A stretch of 64,000 bases of DNA from Acinetobacter calcoaceticus ANC 3811 (GCF_000399665.1 NZ_KB976986.1:620001-684000); one strand, 5' to 3'; shown: positions 19,267 through 28,603, counted from the stretch's first letter. Made by a program: numbers and translations. The notes: generated from the sequence alone by a model not told the origin.

Positions 19267-19971
19267 ATGAAAAAAAATATCTTTATTATTACGGGATTAT
19301 TCTTAACTTTATCTAGCACTATTAACGCCGCTACAATCCGTCTTTCGCCTGTGAATGTAGAAATATTAAGTCATCAAAATGCGTCTTCAATTAGTTTATT
19401 TAATCAGTCAAATGAAAGTACTGATTTGCAGATTCGAGTATTTGAATGGACTCAAAAAAATGGACAAGATCAGTTAACACCTACAGATGAGATTGCAATT
19501 AGCCCACCATTTTTAAAATTACAGTCTAATGATTCTTATAACTTACGTGTAGTTAGAATTAATCCAACACCTATTTCTGGTGAAAAAACTTATCGTATTA
19601 TTATTGATGAACTACCAAAACCCATTGATAGCCGTAAAGCTGCTCAAGGCGTAAATGTATTACTTCGCTCATCATTACCCGTATTTGTGGTAAATAAAGA
19701 CGCGATCACTAAACTGACTTGGAAAATTGATACAAATCAGGAAGCGCCTTCCTTAAATATAAGCAATATTGGAAATCGGCATGCGCTTTTAAATAATCTA
19801 ATGCTTGTTGATACAACAGCGAATAAAAGTTATCCCATTAAAGTAAATACTGTGAATGGTTATATTCTTGCGGAGCAGGCACGAAGCTATTCTCTTAATA
19901 ATTTTACATATCAGCCAAATCATAAATACAGCGTATCTCTGACAGTTAATGGTAAGAAAACCACACTTTAA
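19267..19971 (+). CDS. Periplasmic pilus chaperone (PapD-like, archaic CsuC type)
   Basis: This 234-residue chaperone starts with a signal peptide ending NA before ATIRLSPVNVEI. The two immunoglobulin-like domains are visible: NQSNESTDLQIRVFEWTQKN, PPFLKLQSNDSYNLRVVR and TYRIIIDELPKP in the first, and the linker VLLRSSLPVFV leading into the second. It should donate a strand to the adjacent SCPU subunits and pass them to the usher. It ends 9 bases before the usher start, so translation is probably coupled. Confidence 0.9.
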   Translation: MKKNIFIITGLFLTLSSTINAATIRLSPVNVEILSHQNASSISLFNQSNESTDLQIRVFEWTQKNGQDQLTPTDEIAISPPFLKLQSNDSYNLRVVRINPTPISGEKTYRIIIDELPKPIDSRKAAQGVNVLLRSSLPVFVVNKDAITKLTWKIDTNQEAPSLNISNIGNRHALLNNLMLVDTTANKSYPIKVNTVNGYILAEQARSYSLNNFTYQPNHKYSVSLTVNGKKTTL

Positions 19972-19980
19972 GAGGCTTAT

Positions 19981-22440
19981 ATGAAATATATTATAGGTGT
20001 CTTATGTGTGGCATATCTTCCTGCGTATTCTTTTGCCGAGCAACTACAAGATAATACGAATACTATAATGCCTAGTGTTCCTGAATCTGTAGATAGTAAT
20101 AAGAAATATGCACAGGGGAATGCAAATGGAGATGGGCAAAATATTAATTTTACTCAGCTTTTTTTAGTTGTTTCTATTAATTCCAATGCTGCGGAAGACT
20201 TGGTTGCTGTGAAGCAATCTAAGGATGGAAAGTTATATATCCGCTCTAGTACCTTAAAAACTTTAAGGGTGAAAATGGATGAGCAGATTCCTGATAGCCA
20301 ATGGGTGTGTATTAACGAGTTAAAAGGAATCCAGTTTAAATATTTAGAGAATGAACAGGCTCTAAATTTACAAGTTCCGTCGAACATGTTGACGGATTAT
20401 TCAGTTGACTTAAATGGCCAGCAGGTCACCAGCCCTCATTTACTCAAAATGAAGCCCTTAAACGCAGCTATTCTGAACTATAGTTTGTATAACACCATAA
20501 CCAATGACGAGAATGTTTTCTCAGGTTCAGCAGAAGGAATCTTTAACAGCGCAATCGGTAATTTTTCTTCAGGTGTTTTATACAGCGGCAGTAATGAAAC
20601 TAGTTATAGCCATGAAAAATGGGTGCGCTTGGAGAGTAAGTGGCAGTACGTAGACCCTGAAAAAGTCAGGATATATACCTTAGGGGACTTTATTTCTAAT
20701 AGTTCGGACTGGGGGAATAGTGTACGCCTTGCTGGTTTCCAGTGGTCAAGTGCTTATACTCAACGAGGTGATATTGTTACCTCCGCACTCCCACAATTTT
20801 CAGGCTCGGCTGCACTTCCTTCAACTTTAGATTTATACGTTAACCAGCAAAAGATTTATTCAGGACTGGTGCCTTCAGGCCCATTTGACATTAAACAGCT
20901 TCCGTTTATTTCGGGAAATGAAGTTACCCTTGTAACCACCGATGCAACGGGTCAACAGAGTGTGACCAAACAGGCTTATTATTTTTCGTCTAAAATTCTG
21001 GCAAAAGGCATTAATGAATTTTCAGTAGATGTTGGGGTTCCACGCTATAACTATGGACTTTATTCAAACGATTACGACGATGCCACTTTTGCTTCGGGTG
21101 CGATTCGCTATGGCTACAGCAACTCGCTGACCTTAAGCGGTGGTGCAGAGGCCTCTACAGATGGTCTCTCAAATCTGGGCACTGGTTTTGCCAAGAACTT
21201 GTTTGGTTTTGGAGTGATTAATGCTGACATCGCAGCGAGTCAGTATAAAGATGAAAACGGTTATTCTGCTTTGCTTGGCTTAGAAGGGCGTATTAGCAAG
21301 AATATTTCGTTTAATACCAGTTACCGCAAAGTATTTGATAATTACTTTGACCTTGCCCGTGTATCTCAAATTCGATATTTAAAAGATAACCAGATGACTT
21401 CTGAGCCGCAGAACTACCTGAGCTACAGTGCACTGGCAGATGAGATTTTTAGGGCAGGGATGAGCTATAACTTTTACGAAGGGTATAGCGCCTATCTGGG
21501 CTATAACCAGATCAAATATAGCGACAACTCCTATAAGTTGTTATCTGCCAATTTAAGTGGAAGTTTAAACAAGAACTGGGGCTTTTATACCTCGGCATAT
21601 AAAGATTATGAAAACCAAAAAGACTATGGCATTTACTTTGCGTTGCGCTATACACCATCTAGCCGAGTCAATGCGATTACGAGTGTATCTAATGATGGTG
21701 GCAGACTGAGTTATCGACAAGAAATATTCGGCTTATCAGAACCACAAATAGGTTCATTTGGATGGGGCGGTTATATTGAACGTGATCAGGATGCGAATCA
21801 AAACAATGCTTCAATTTATGGCTCTTACCGTGCTCGCGCGGCTTATCTGACAGGTCGATACAACCGAATTGGGGATAACGACCAAGTTGCACTTTCAGCG
21901 ACAGGATCATTGGTTGCGGCAGCAGGACGAGTGTTTGCAGCCAATGAAATTGGTGATGGCTATGCAGTTGTGACCAATGCTGGACCACAAAGCCAAATTA
22001 TAAATGGCGGAATCAACTTGGGTGTAACTGATAATTCTGGAAGATTTCTGATTCCTAGTCTCATGCCATATAAAGAGAATCATATCTATCTAGATCCATC
22101 GTATCTTCCTTTGAATTGGAGTGTTAAATCTACAGATCAAAAAACAGTGGTGGGTTATCGCCAAGGTGGCCTTATTGATTTTGGCGCTCATCAGGTCATT
22201 TCAGGATTAGTGAAACTTGTTGACTCGAGTAACTCACCTTTATTACCAGGTTATACGGTTCGAATTAATGGTCAGCAAGATGGTGTAGTTGGCTACGACG
22301 GTGAAGTATTTATTCCAAACCTGTTAAAACAAAACAAACTTGAAGTGGATCTTCTAGATCATGGCTCATGTCAAGTTGGCTTCACATATAACAGTAATCA
22401 GTACTCAACTAAAAAATTGGGACCTTATGTATGTCATTAA
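19981..22440 (+). CDS. Outer-membrane fimbrial usher (PapC/CsuD-like)
   Basis: This 819-residue usher forms the outer-membrane pore for pilus assembly. After a signal peptide (MKYIIGVLCVAYLPAYSFA) comes the N-terminal subunit-docking domain with a cysteine region, then the long beta-barrel rich in aromatic and glycine residues (GDFISNSSDWGNSVRLAGFQ, AFGAL-like strands), a plug segment near LPSTLDLYVNQQKIYSG, and the C-terminal domains ending GPYVCH. The start follows AGAGG. The end overlaps the tip gene by 10 bases. The length fits archaic ushers. Confidence 0.92.
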   Translation: MKYIIGVLCVAYLPAYSFAEQLQDNTNTIMPSVPESVDSNKKYAQGNANGDGQNINFTQLFLVVSINSNAAEDLVAVKQSKDGKLYIRSSTLKTLRVKMDEQIPDSQWVCINELKGIQFKYLENEQALNLQVPSNMLTDYSVDLNGQQVTSPHLLKMKPLNAAILNYSLYNTITNDENVFSGSAEGIFNSAIGNFSSGVLYSGSNETSYSHEKWVRLESKWQYVDPEKVRIYTLGDFISNSSDWGNSVRLAGFQWSSAYTQRGDIVTSALPQFSGSAALPSTLDLYVNQQKIYSGLVPSGPFDIKQLPFISGNEVTLVTTDATGQQSVTKQAYYFSSKILAKGINEFSVDVGVPRYNYGLYSNDYDDATFASGAIRYGYSNSLTLSGGAEASTDGLSNLGTGFAKNLFGFGVINADIAASQYKDENGYSALLGLEGRISKNISFNTSYRKVFDNYFDLARVSQIRYLKDNQMTSEPQNYLSYSALADEIFRAGMSYNFYEGYSAYLGYNQIKYSDNSYKLLSANLSGSLNKNWGFYTSAYKDYENQKDYGIYFALRYTPSSRVNAITSVSNDGGRLSYRQEIFGLSEPQIGSFGWGGYIERDQDANQNNASIYGSYRARAAYLTGRYNRIGDNDQVALSATGSLVAAAGRVFAANEIGDGYAVVTNAGPQSQIINGGINLGVTDNSGRFLIPSLMPYKENHIYLDPSYLPLNWSVKSTDQKTVVGYRQGGLIDFGAHQVISGLVKLVDSSNSPLLPGYTVRINGQQDGVVGYDGEVFIPNLLKQNKLEVDLLDHGSCQVGFTYNSNQYSTKKLGPYVCH

Positions 22441-23453
22441 ATATTATGAATAAGGCTCAAATAGAGAGCTATAAGAAATTTTCATTGTCTTTAAAATACT
22501 TCATAGGTATTTGCTTGTTTTATCTCGTTTATGCGGTTTTTAGTCCGGCACATGCTGCTTGTACGGTAGCTGGAACCACAAATAATACGTTTACCTACAC
22601 GGCAGCAAATATTAATAGTGATGCAACTGTAAACCTTTCAGGAACAATTACTTGCACGAATGGAGGACTAATACCTCAGATCTCTCCGTTTATGTGCATG
22701 AAGACTGTATTTACAGGAGCGACCAACGCGAATAATAGCGTATCGTTACCATATACAGTCACGGCAACTGTGGGTGGTGCTGGGTCTTCTACCACAAATC
22801 AAACTTCGAATGTTTGGTATGGTCCAGTGGTAACAATCGCTTCAAATAATATTCTTAATTACTCAGTAAATGTGAAAGTACCAGCTCGAACGGGGTCGCT
22901 CATTGCATACCCTCAAGGAACCTATACAGCTACGGTTCAACTATTTTGGGATATGGATCTTCTAGCGGTGTTATGTTTGGGTGATTTACTCAGCTGGAAC
23001 TCTGGAAATGTAACTTTAACAGCGAACTTTGTGGTACCAAGTTTGTGCCAATTAAACTCAACCTCAACTGTAGATTTCGGAAATATTAATGATATTGGTA
23101 CGACTAGTCGTGATTACACAGCGCAAGGGGCTGTAAATTCGACCTGTAATTATGGAACGCCATATAGCATTTATTTAGGCGATGGAAACAACCGTATTGC
23201 TGGGGGCTTTAGGCGTATGAAACATGATAGTAATGATTATATTCCCTATCAGTTATATAAAGATTCTAACTATAGTACGGTGTGGGATGCCACAGGAGGC
23301 GTGACCAATATCGGGGGAGCAGGTGGAGTGTCTGGTACAGGTACAGGTAGCGCTCAAACTACTCCAGTGTATGGAAAAATTCCACAAGGTACCTCTATTT
23401 CAACCAAACCAGGAAATTATTCTGATAGTGTTGTTGTTACAGTGACTTATTAA
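22431..23453 (+). CDS. Two-domain SCPU pilus tip adhesin (CsuE-like)
   Basis: The 340 residues carry a membrane-targeting N-terminus (SLKYFIGICLFYLVYAVFSP, cleavage after AHA) and two spore-coat-U domains. The first begins CTVAGTTNNTFTYTAANINS and the second, from about residue 200, repeats the pilin pattern (FVVPSLCQLNSTSTVDFGN to YSDSVVVTVTY). This two-domain form is the hallmark of the tip protein CsuE, whose first domain binds abiotic surfaces in A. baumannii. Start codons at 22431 or 22446 are both possible; the first overlaps the usher stop, suggesting translational coupling. Confidence 0.87.
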   Translation: MSLNIMNKAQIESYKKFSLSLKYFIGICLFYLVYAVFSPAHAACTVAGTTNNTFTYTAANINSDATVNLSGTITCTNGGLIPQISPFMCMKTVFTGATNANNSVSLPYTVTATVGGAGSSTTNQTSNVWYGPVVTIASNNILNYSVNVKVPARTGSLIAYPQGTYTATVQLFWDMDLLAVLCLGDLLSWNSGNVTLTANFVVPSLCQLNSTSTVDFGNINDIGTTSRDYTAQGAVNSTCNYGTPYSIYLGDGNNRIAGGFRRMKHDSNDYIPYQLYKDSNYSTVWDATGGVTNIGGAGGVSGTGTGSAQTTPVYGKIPQGTSISTKPGNYSDSVVVTVTY

Positions 23454-23464
23454 TTTATCAAATA

Positions 23465-23499
23465 TACGCGGTTCTATTTTAGTCGCACGGTTCCGCGTA
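23465..23499 (+). terminator. Hairpin after the pilus operon
   Basis: An inverted repeat TACGCGG / CCGCGTA with a 21-base loop lies 12 bases after the tip-protein stop. There is no strong T run, so termination is probable but not certain. Confidence 0.4.
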
Positions 23500-23676
23500 A
23501 TTTCAATCATATTCATTAAAAATGGCTGAACATAAAAAGATATAAATCAAATAATTTTGGCTTTTGAAACTTGTTCGTCATCAAAAACAGTTTGACTTAA
23601 AAATCCATACTGTATATTTATTGATTGGTTCTAAAAAAGAACTAGAGAAAAAGGCAATTAAAATAAAGGTGAACAA

Positions 23677-24363
23677 ATGTCGGACATTATTTTGCATCAA
23701 TGGGAAATTTCCCCATTTTGTCAGAAAGTTTCAAGAATTTTGAAATTCAAAGGAATCTCATTTGACACAGTTAACTATAACGGCATTTTGGGAGCTAAAG
23801 TTCCTTTGCTCAGTAAAGTGGGTAAATTACCTGTAATTGACCATAATGGACAGCGAATACAAGACAGTACCAGCATTGCTCGCTACCTAGAAGAAACTTA
23901 TCCAGATACACCACGGCTTTATCCAGAAGATCCAAATCAAAAAGCACTTGCAGAGCTGTGGGAAGACTGGGCAGATGAAGCTCTCTATTTTTATGAAGTC
24001 TATTTCCGCGTAAATGACCCAGATGCGTTAGACGAGGCAATTCGCATTAGCAGTATTGGGCGCCCAGCGTATGAAAGACCAATGGTAAAAGGATTTATCT
24101 TAGCTGAATTGAAAACACAGCTTTTCTTTCAAGGTCTAGGTCGAATGAAAGCTGAAAATGTTGAAGCAGAGTTTAGAAGGCACCTCGACCGTATCGAACA
24201 AGTTTTATCGCAAAGTGAATGGTTAGTTGGAGATTCTCAGACAATTGCCGACATTGCTGTGGTCGCTCAACTTGGTGAAGTGGTCCGCACAAGCAAAAAA
24301 TTTAGTAAAGAAATTTTGGATCGCCCGTTTCTTGCTTTATGGTATAAAAAACAAACAGGGTAA
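23677..24363 (+). CDS. Glutathione S-transferase family protein
   Basis: This 228-residue cytoplasmic protein has a thioredoxin-like N-terminal domain (HQWEISPFCQKVSRILKFKG, GKLPVIDHNGQRIQDSTSIARYLEE) and an all-helical C-terminal domain with VGDSQTIADIAVVAQL, the N-capping-box region of GSTs. The SPFCQKV segment offers a serine or cysteine as the active-site residue. It is followed 6 bases later by an SDR gene and then a degenerate SDR, so they are likely one operon. Acinetobacter contains many GST genes and the substrate is unknown. Confidence 0.88.
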   Translation: MSDIILHQWEISPFCQKVSRILKFKGISFDTVNYNGILGAKVPLLSKVGKLPVIDHNGQRIQDSTSIARYLEETYPDTPRLYPEDPNQKALAELWEDWADEALYFYEVYFRVNDPDALDEAIRISSIGRPAYERPMVKGFILAELKTQLFFQGLGRMKAENVEAEFRRHLDRIEQVLSQSEWLVGDSQTIADIAVVAQLGEVVRTSKKFSKEILDRPFLALWYKKQTG

Positions 24364-24369
24364 AAAACC

Positions 24370-25131
24370 ATGACATTAGCAACACCTGATAAAAAAATAG
24401 ATTGTGTAGTTGTCATTGGCGTTGGTGCATTACAAGGTATTGGCGCAGCCGTGTGCCATCGTTTTGCGAAAGAAGGTTTAAAAGTTTATGTCGCTGGGCG
24501 CACTTTCCAGAAAATTGAAGCAGTGGCTGCCGAAATTCATTCGAAAGGTGGGGACGCTGTCGCATTTCGCCTAGATGCAGAAGATGTAAAGCAAGTACAA
24601 GCTTTATTTGACACCATCACCAGTCAAAATGAGCGTATTACTGCTGTCATTCATAATGTGGGAGGAAATATTCCCTCAATCTTTTTACGAAGTCCGCTGT
24701 CGTTTTTTACTCAAATGTGGCAATCCACTTTTTTATCGGCTTATTTAGTTTCTCAAAGCTGTCTAAAAATCTTTAAAGATCAAAACTACGGCACGCTTAT
24801 TTTTACAGGTGCGAGCGCTTCTTTGCGGGGGAAACCTTTTTTCGCAGCTTTTACCATGGGTAAATCTGCTTTGCGTGCTTATGCACTCAATCTAGCTCAA
24901 ATCTATAAATCACAAGGGATACATATTGCTCATGTGATTATTGATGGAATGGTCGATGGCGATAGAGTAAATAAAGCCTTATTTGGTCTGGGGCGGTTAG
25001 CCCGTCTTACACGTGGTACAGGTGGTCTCAATATTGATGCAATTGCAGAAAACTATTGGATGCTTTACCAACAAACATCGAAGCTTTGGACACATGAACT
25101 CGATTTACGCCCTTACCAAGAAAAATTTTGA
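24370..25131 (+). CDS. Short-chain dehydrogenase/reductase
   Basis: This 253-residue SDR has the cofactor-binding motif GVGALQGIGAAV near residues 18-29, a VAGRT strand end and the NVGGN segment. The catalytic centre is altered: where the family has YxxxK, this protein reads TMGKSALRAYALNLA, with the lysine kept but phenylalanine or threonine in the tyrosine region, so activity may differ from typical SDRs. It overlaps the reading region of the next gene only at the stop and appears co-transcribed with the upstream GST. Possible substrates are small hydroxy or keto compounds. Confidence 0.83.
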   Translation: MTLATPDKKIDCVVVIGVGALQGIGAAVCHRFAKEGLKVYVAGRTFQKIEAVAAEIHSKGGDAVAFRLDAEDVKQVQALFDTITSQNERITAVIHNVGGNIPSIFLRSPLSFFTQMWQSTFLSAYLVSQSCLKIFKDQNYGTLIFTGASASLRGKPFFAAFTMGKSALRAYALNLAQIYKSQGIHIAHVIIDGMVDGDRVNKALFGLGRLARLTRGTGGLNIDAIAENYWMLYQQTSKLWTHELDLRPYQEKF

Positions 25132-25142
25132 GAGAGACTAAA

Positions 25143-25826
25143 ATGCTAAAAAAAATATGTCAGAGATTTCAAAAAAAACAGGGTTGTGTTGTTGTTGCTG
25201 GTCATGATTTACACCTAATCGAGCGGGATTTTGTAGTTCTAGATAAAAACGCACAATTTCCATTACATCTTTATCAAGTTGTACATGATTCAGCTGTGCA
25301 AAAAATCCAAGTTCACTCAATCAACGATGGCGTGACAGCAGTTCATTTAAACTTAGTAAATGCAGATCATTTAAAAAGCTTGGTGCGTTATATTTCCACT
25401 CAAAGACACACAATTGAACTCTGTGTGTTTCAACCGAATTTTTCATCTTCGCCAAATATTGAGGCTTTATCTTTAGAAGAGATTGAACACAATTGGCAGA
25501 CCACAGGTTTAAGTGCGGTGAGTGTGGCGCAAGCTGTGATTAAGCCGATGTTAAAGCAGCAGCGGGGCACTGTTATTTTTCTTGGTGCACCATTTAACAA
25601 CTCGACCCATTACGATGTGTTAAGCCAAAGCATGTTTGCGGGTATTCGTGCTTTAGCGCAGTCATTAGCAAGAGAGTTTCATCCTAAAGGCATCCATATT
25701 AGCTATTGCATGGTTGAAAAATGGGATGGACAGAACCAACACTTTATTTCATCTGTTAAGCAAGTGTGCCAACACATCTATCAGCAGTCTGATTCGGCAT
25801 GGAGTCAAGAACTCAGCCTATCTTGA
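25143..25826 (+). CDS. Degenerate SDR-like protein
   Basis: The 227 residues from MLKKICQRFQKKQG contain the second half of an SDR (VIFLGAPFNNS, LSQSMFAGIRALAQSLAREF, HPKGIHISY). There is no glycine-rich nucleotide-binding motif at the N-terminus, and the YxxxK motif reads YDVLS. I infer a non-catalytic partner or a decaying copy of the SDR just upstream. The ATG at 25143 follows GAGAG; an upstream TTG at 25128 is less likely. It is the third gene of the GST-SDR run. Confidence 0.65.
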   Translation: MLKKICQRFQKKQGCVVVAGHDLHLIERDFVVLDKNAQFPLHLYQVVHDSAVQKIQVHSINDGVTAVHLNLVNADHLKSLVRYISTQRHTIELCVFQPNFSSSPNIEALSLEEIEHNWQTTGLSAVSVAQAVIKPMLKQQRGTVIFLGAPFNNSTHYDVLSQSMFAGIRALAQSLAREFHPKGIHISYCMVEKWDGQNQHFISSVKQVCQHIYQQSDSAWSQELSLS

Positions 25827-25904
25827 AATTTTACTTTCGCATGTTCTTAAAATACAGTACTGATCTGGAATGACGACAGAACAATAATTTCGATAGGTAT
25901 TTAC

Positions 25905-26462
25905 ATGGCAAAGATTAAGAGTGCTCAGCAAGCTGTTAAAGTGGTTTGTACGTTGGCAGCTTTCACGTGTGTTTCTTCATTAGCGCAAGCATATCAATAT
26001 GATCAAACTGCTCGTTTAATTAACGAGCGTTTATCTTATATGAAAGATGTCGCAGGTTATAAAGCAGAACAGCATTTGCCGATTGAAGATTTAACTCAAG
26101 AAAAGAAAGTTCTTGATCAATCACTTTCTGAGGCCGATTCTTTGGGCCTAAATCGTGAAACAGTGAAGCCATTTATTTTGACTCAAATGAATGTTGCGAA
26201 GGCAATTCAGTACCGATATCGCGCAGATTGGTTGTCGAGTCCAGAAACGAATTGGAAACTGCAAGATTTAGCAGAAGTACGTTTAAAAATTAGTACGCTA
26301 AATACTGAGCTTTTAAAAAATATTGCCTATGAACTAAAGAAAAATAATAACAAAGCGCCTCATAGCTGTAGCTACATGTGGTCTGTACAGCATCCTCAAA
26401 TTAAAGAGGCTGATAAAAAGGCTTTATGTATGACACTAAATAAAATTAAGTTAAAACAATAG
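25905..26462 (+). CDS. Secreted (periplasmic) chorismate mutase, AroQ-gamma type
   Basis: Chorismate mutase converts chorismate to prephenate. This 185-residue form begins with a signal peptide (MAKIKSAQQAVKVVCTLAAF, cleaved after AQA) and then an all-helical core with LINERLSYMKDVAGYKAEQH and the segment LNRETVKPFILTQMNVAKAI, characteristic of the gamma class of AroQ. Two cysteines in the C-terminal part (HSCSYMW and KALCMTL) could form a disulfide, as in other secreted forms. The gene has its own RBS (AGGT) and a short upstream gap. Why a mutase is exported in this genus is unclear. Confidence 0.85.
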   Translation: MAKIKSAQQAVKVVCTLAAFTCVSSLAQAYQYDQTARLINERLSYMKDVAGYKAEQHLPIEDLTQEKKVLDQSLSEADSLGLNRETVKPFILTQMNVAKAIQYRYRADWLSSPETNWKLQDLAEVRLKISTLNTELLKNIAYELKKNNNKAPHSCSYMWSVQHPQIKEADKKALCMTLNKIKLKQ

Positions 26463-26485
26463 ATTTTATAAAGCAGGGCATATAA

Positions 26486-26517
26486 ATTGCTGATTCAATC
26501 CAAATTAAATCAGCAAT
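26486..26517 (+). terminator. Hairpin after the chorismate mutase gene
   Basis: The 10-base inverted repeat ATTGCTGATT / AATCAGCAAT with a 12-base loop lies 24 bases past the stop. The T run after it is weak (CTCTTC). Confidence 0.5.
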
Positions 26518-26577
26518 CTCTTCAAGCTTAAATTTGTAGAACAAAAGTCGGATGAGTGAGGAAATACTTTAAGGGAT

Positions 26578-26602
26578 AAACGCTTTTAGCTTAAAAGCGT
26601 TT
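26578..26602. terminator. Terminator-like palindrome before the LysE gene end
   Basis: The perfect 11-base inverted repeat AAACGCTTTTA / TAAAAGCGTTT has a 3-base loop and lies just beyond the stop of the minus-strand LysE gene. A/T-rich arms give it terminator-like form on both strands. Confidence 0.5.
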
Positions 26603-26618
26603 ACAACTGTTTTTTCAT

Positions 26619-27236
26619 TTATTGAGTAATCAGCAAAACAGCGAGAATAAAAAAGATACAACCACTGATTTTATTTAATCTGGCAAAGTTATTTCCAGAC
26701 AGCATTTTTTCTTTAAAAATTGAAGAAAAATTAGCGTATACCAAATGAATTAAGAAACCAATTAGGCAAAAAGTTAAAGAAAGTATTAAAAATTGGTTTA
26801 TTATTTTTTCTTTTATATCAATAAATTGTGGAAATAAGGCAATAAAGAAAACAATCGTTTTTGGGTTGAGAAGTGACGCAAATAATCCTTGATAGAATAA
26901 TTTAGATTTGCTTACCGCTTTTTCACTTGTTTCAGTGTCTAATAAATCTTGAGAAGGTGATGTTTTTACAAAGTTTTTATAGCCTAGATACATTAAATAA
27001 AATGCACCAACAAATTTCAATACAGTAAAAATAGTAGGATTACTGGTAATGATTAAACCCACTCCACTCGCCGAAATGACTGCAATGACAAACATGCCAA
27101 TAATTAACCCAATAATTCCAAATAGGGCTGTACGGACGCCGTAATTGATTGAGTTTGTAACTGTAAATAAAACACCAGGGCCTGGACTAGATAGCGTAAG
27201 AAAAGCAATTGTTATGAAAACTAGTAAACCACTCAC
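26619..27236 (-). CDS. LysE/RhtB family exporter
   Basis: This inner-membrane amino acid exporter of 205 residues has about six hydrophobic segments. The signature SSPGPGVLFTVTNSINYG lies near the N-terminus, and ASLLNPKTIVFFIALFPQFI is the conserved central motif. The start is a GTG (complement 27234-27236) with AAGGA upstream. A terminator lies between it and the isomerase gene upstream, so the two are separate. The substrate is not known. Confidence 0.87.
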   Translation of the reverse strand: MSGLLVFITIAFLTLSSPGPGVLFTVTNSINYGVRTALFGIIGLIIGMFVIAVISASGVGLIITSNPTIFTVLKFVGAFYLMYLGYKNFVKTSPSQDLLDTETSEKAVSKSKLFYQGLFASLLNPKTIVFFIALFPQFIDIKEKIINQFLILSLTFCLIGFLIHLVYANFSSIFKEKMLSGNNFARLNKISGCIFFILAVLLITQ

Positions 27237-27273
27237 TTAATATATCCTTTTAAAAATGAATTATTTAAATTAA

Positions 27274-27305
27274 AAAAGCCTTCTGATGTTCCTCAGAAGG
27301 CTTTT
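27274..27305 (-). terminator. Rho-independent terminator of the TIM-barrel isomerase gene
   Basis: The stem AAAAGCCTTCTGA / TCAGAAGGCTTTT has a 6-base loop and lies 5 bases after the isomerase stop, with T-rich minus-strand sequence after it. Confidence 0.85.
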
Positions 27306-27309
27306 AGTT

Positions 27310-28140
27310 TTATGCGCTTGCTAATTCTTTAACTGAATCTAAAGTAGTTTTGTCTCTCACCTCAAAGGCAACAAGACCTTTCCAATTGTGGCGGTTAATT
27401 GTTTCGATAAAGTCAGAATAATTTACAGTGCCGCGACCAATACTAAAGTGTTGATCTTGTTCACCATTATTATTACTAAAAGAAATACCTTTAATTTTGT
27501 CATGGTATTTATCTACCACAGCAATTGGGTCACCTTCGCCCACATTTGCATGTCCTGCATCTAAGAAGAAATAGACATTTTTGTTGTCAATTTTATTAAA
27601 AACATAATCATATTCTTCCATGTGGGTAAACACATAATGGAAAGGACGGTAGTTTTTATAATTCGATAAATTTTCTAAATAAATATCAACTGATTTTTCA
27701 GCAGCATATTCAGCTAATTCTTTAACAGATAAAATATAGTTATCGAGAGCTTTTTGTTTAGCCAATACAATTTTCTTTGGTTCTACAATACCACCACCAT
27801 GAATAACTAAAGGTGCCCCAATTTTTGCGGCAATATCAATTTCTTTTTTAACATATACAACCGCTGCTTCTCGTAAATAATCAACATCGCTACCTAATGG
27901 TGCTTTGAAGTTACCATGGAAAATAGGTTGTACATTATATTTTTTGATTAAACTATTTAGATTTTCGATTCGTTCATCAGACCAGTCTGGAACCATTTCC
28001 CCATGTAAACTTCCATCCACATACCAGTGGGTGCATCCATCGTTATAAGCCCTAAGGATACCTTCTTCGGCTGGCAAGTATTGCTGATGGGCAATTCCAG
28101 AAGCAAAGTTTAGGTAATTATTCATTAAAGGCGAAGTCAT
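27310..28140 (-). CDS. Xylose-isomerase-like TIM-barrel protein
   Basis: This 276-residue cytoplasmic protein resembles the AP endonuclease 2 / sugar phosphate isomerase-epimerase family. Visible segments are the metal-ligand strand PLVIHGGGIVEPK, IYLENLSNY with its glutamate, FFLDAGHANVG with Asp and His, and AFEVRDKTTLDS. The start ATG follows CAGGAAC. The substrate is not shown by the context; its neighbours are a LysE exporter and an AT-rich gap. Confidence 0.78.
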   Translation of the reverse strand: MTSPLMNNYLNFASGIAHQQYLPAEEGILRAYNDGCTHWYVDGSLHGEMVPDWSDERIENLNSLIKKYNVQPIFHGNFKAPLGSDVDYLREAAVVYVKKEIDIAAKIGAPLVIHGGGIVEPKKIVLAKQKALDNYILSVKELAEYAAEKSVDIYLENLSNYKNYRPFHYVFTHMEEYDYVFNKIDNKNVYFFLDAGHANVGEGDPIAVVDKYHDKIKGISFSNNNGEQDQHFSIGRGTVNYSDFIETINRHNWKGLVAFEVRDKTTLDSVKELASA

Positions 28141-28603
28141 TGTTATGTTCCTGATTTATTAAAGGTATTTTGGGTTAATTATTTATTCACTCGTTACCCA
28201 GCCGACATCTTATTTTTATTTAGACACAAAAACATTAGACTAAAGTATAATATATTTAAGTGAGTTATGTGTTTATACAGACAGATCTGTATATGCATAA
28301 TTTATCAAAATATTGAGGCTGTATTTTTAAAAGATTGTTCTTGTATTCGTTAGATATACTCAATAAATATTAATTTTTAATATATATAGTTGCTAATTAT
28401 AATTTTTTGAAATTTATAGTTTTTATTAGTATTAGCATTATATTACAATTTTCACCCTGTATATTTAATAGGCTAATAAAAATTTTAATAGTTTGTTGGT
28501 TCGAATTATAATCATTATATAAATAATAATATTGTTTAATAAATTGAATTATTGAATAGTAGTTTGAATTATAATTGCCGTTTACTATTTTTACGGGGAT
28601 AAA
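28141..28603. other. AT-rich non-coding stretch
   Basis: About 460 bases without a gene. The left part serves as upstream region of the TIM-barrel isomerase and the right part as that of the small secreted protein. I see long A/T tracts and no clear hairpins or operators. Confidence 0.5.
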
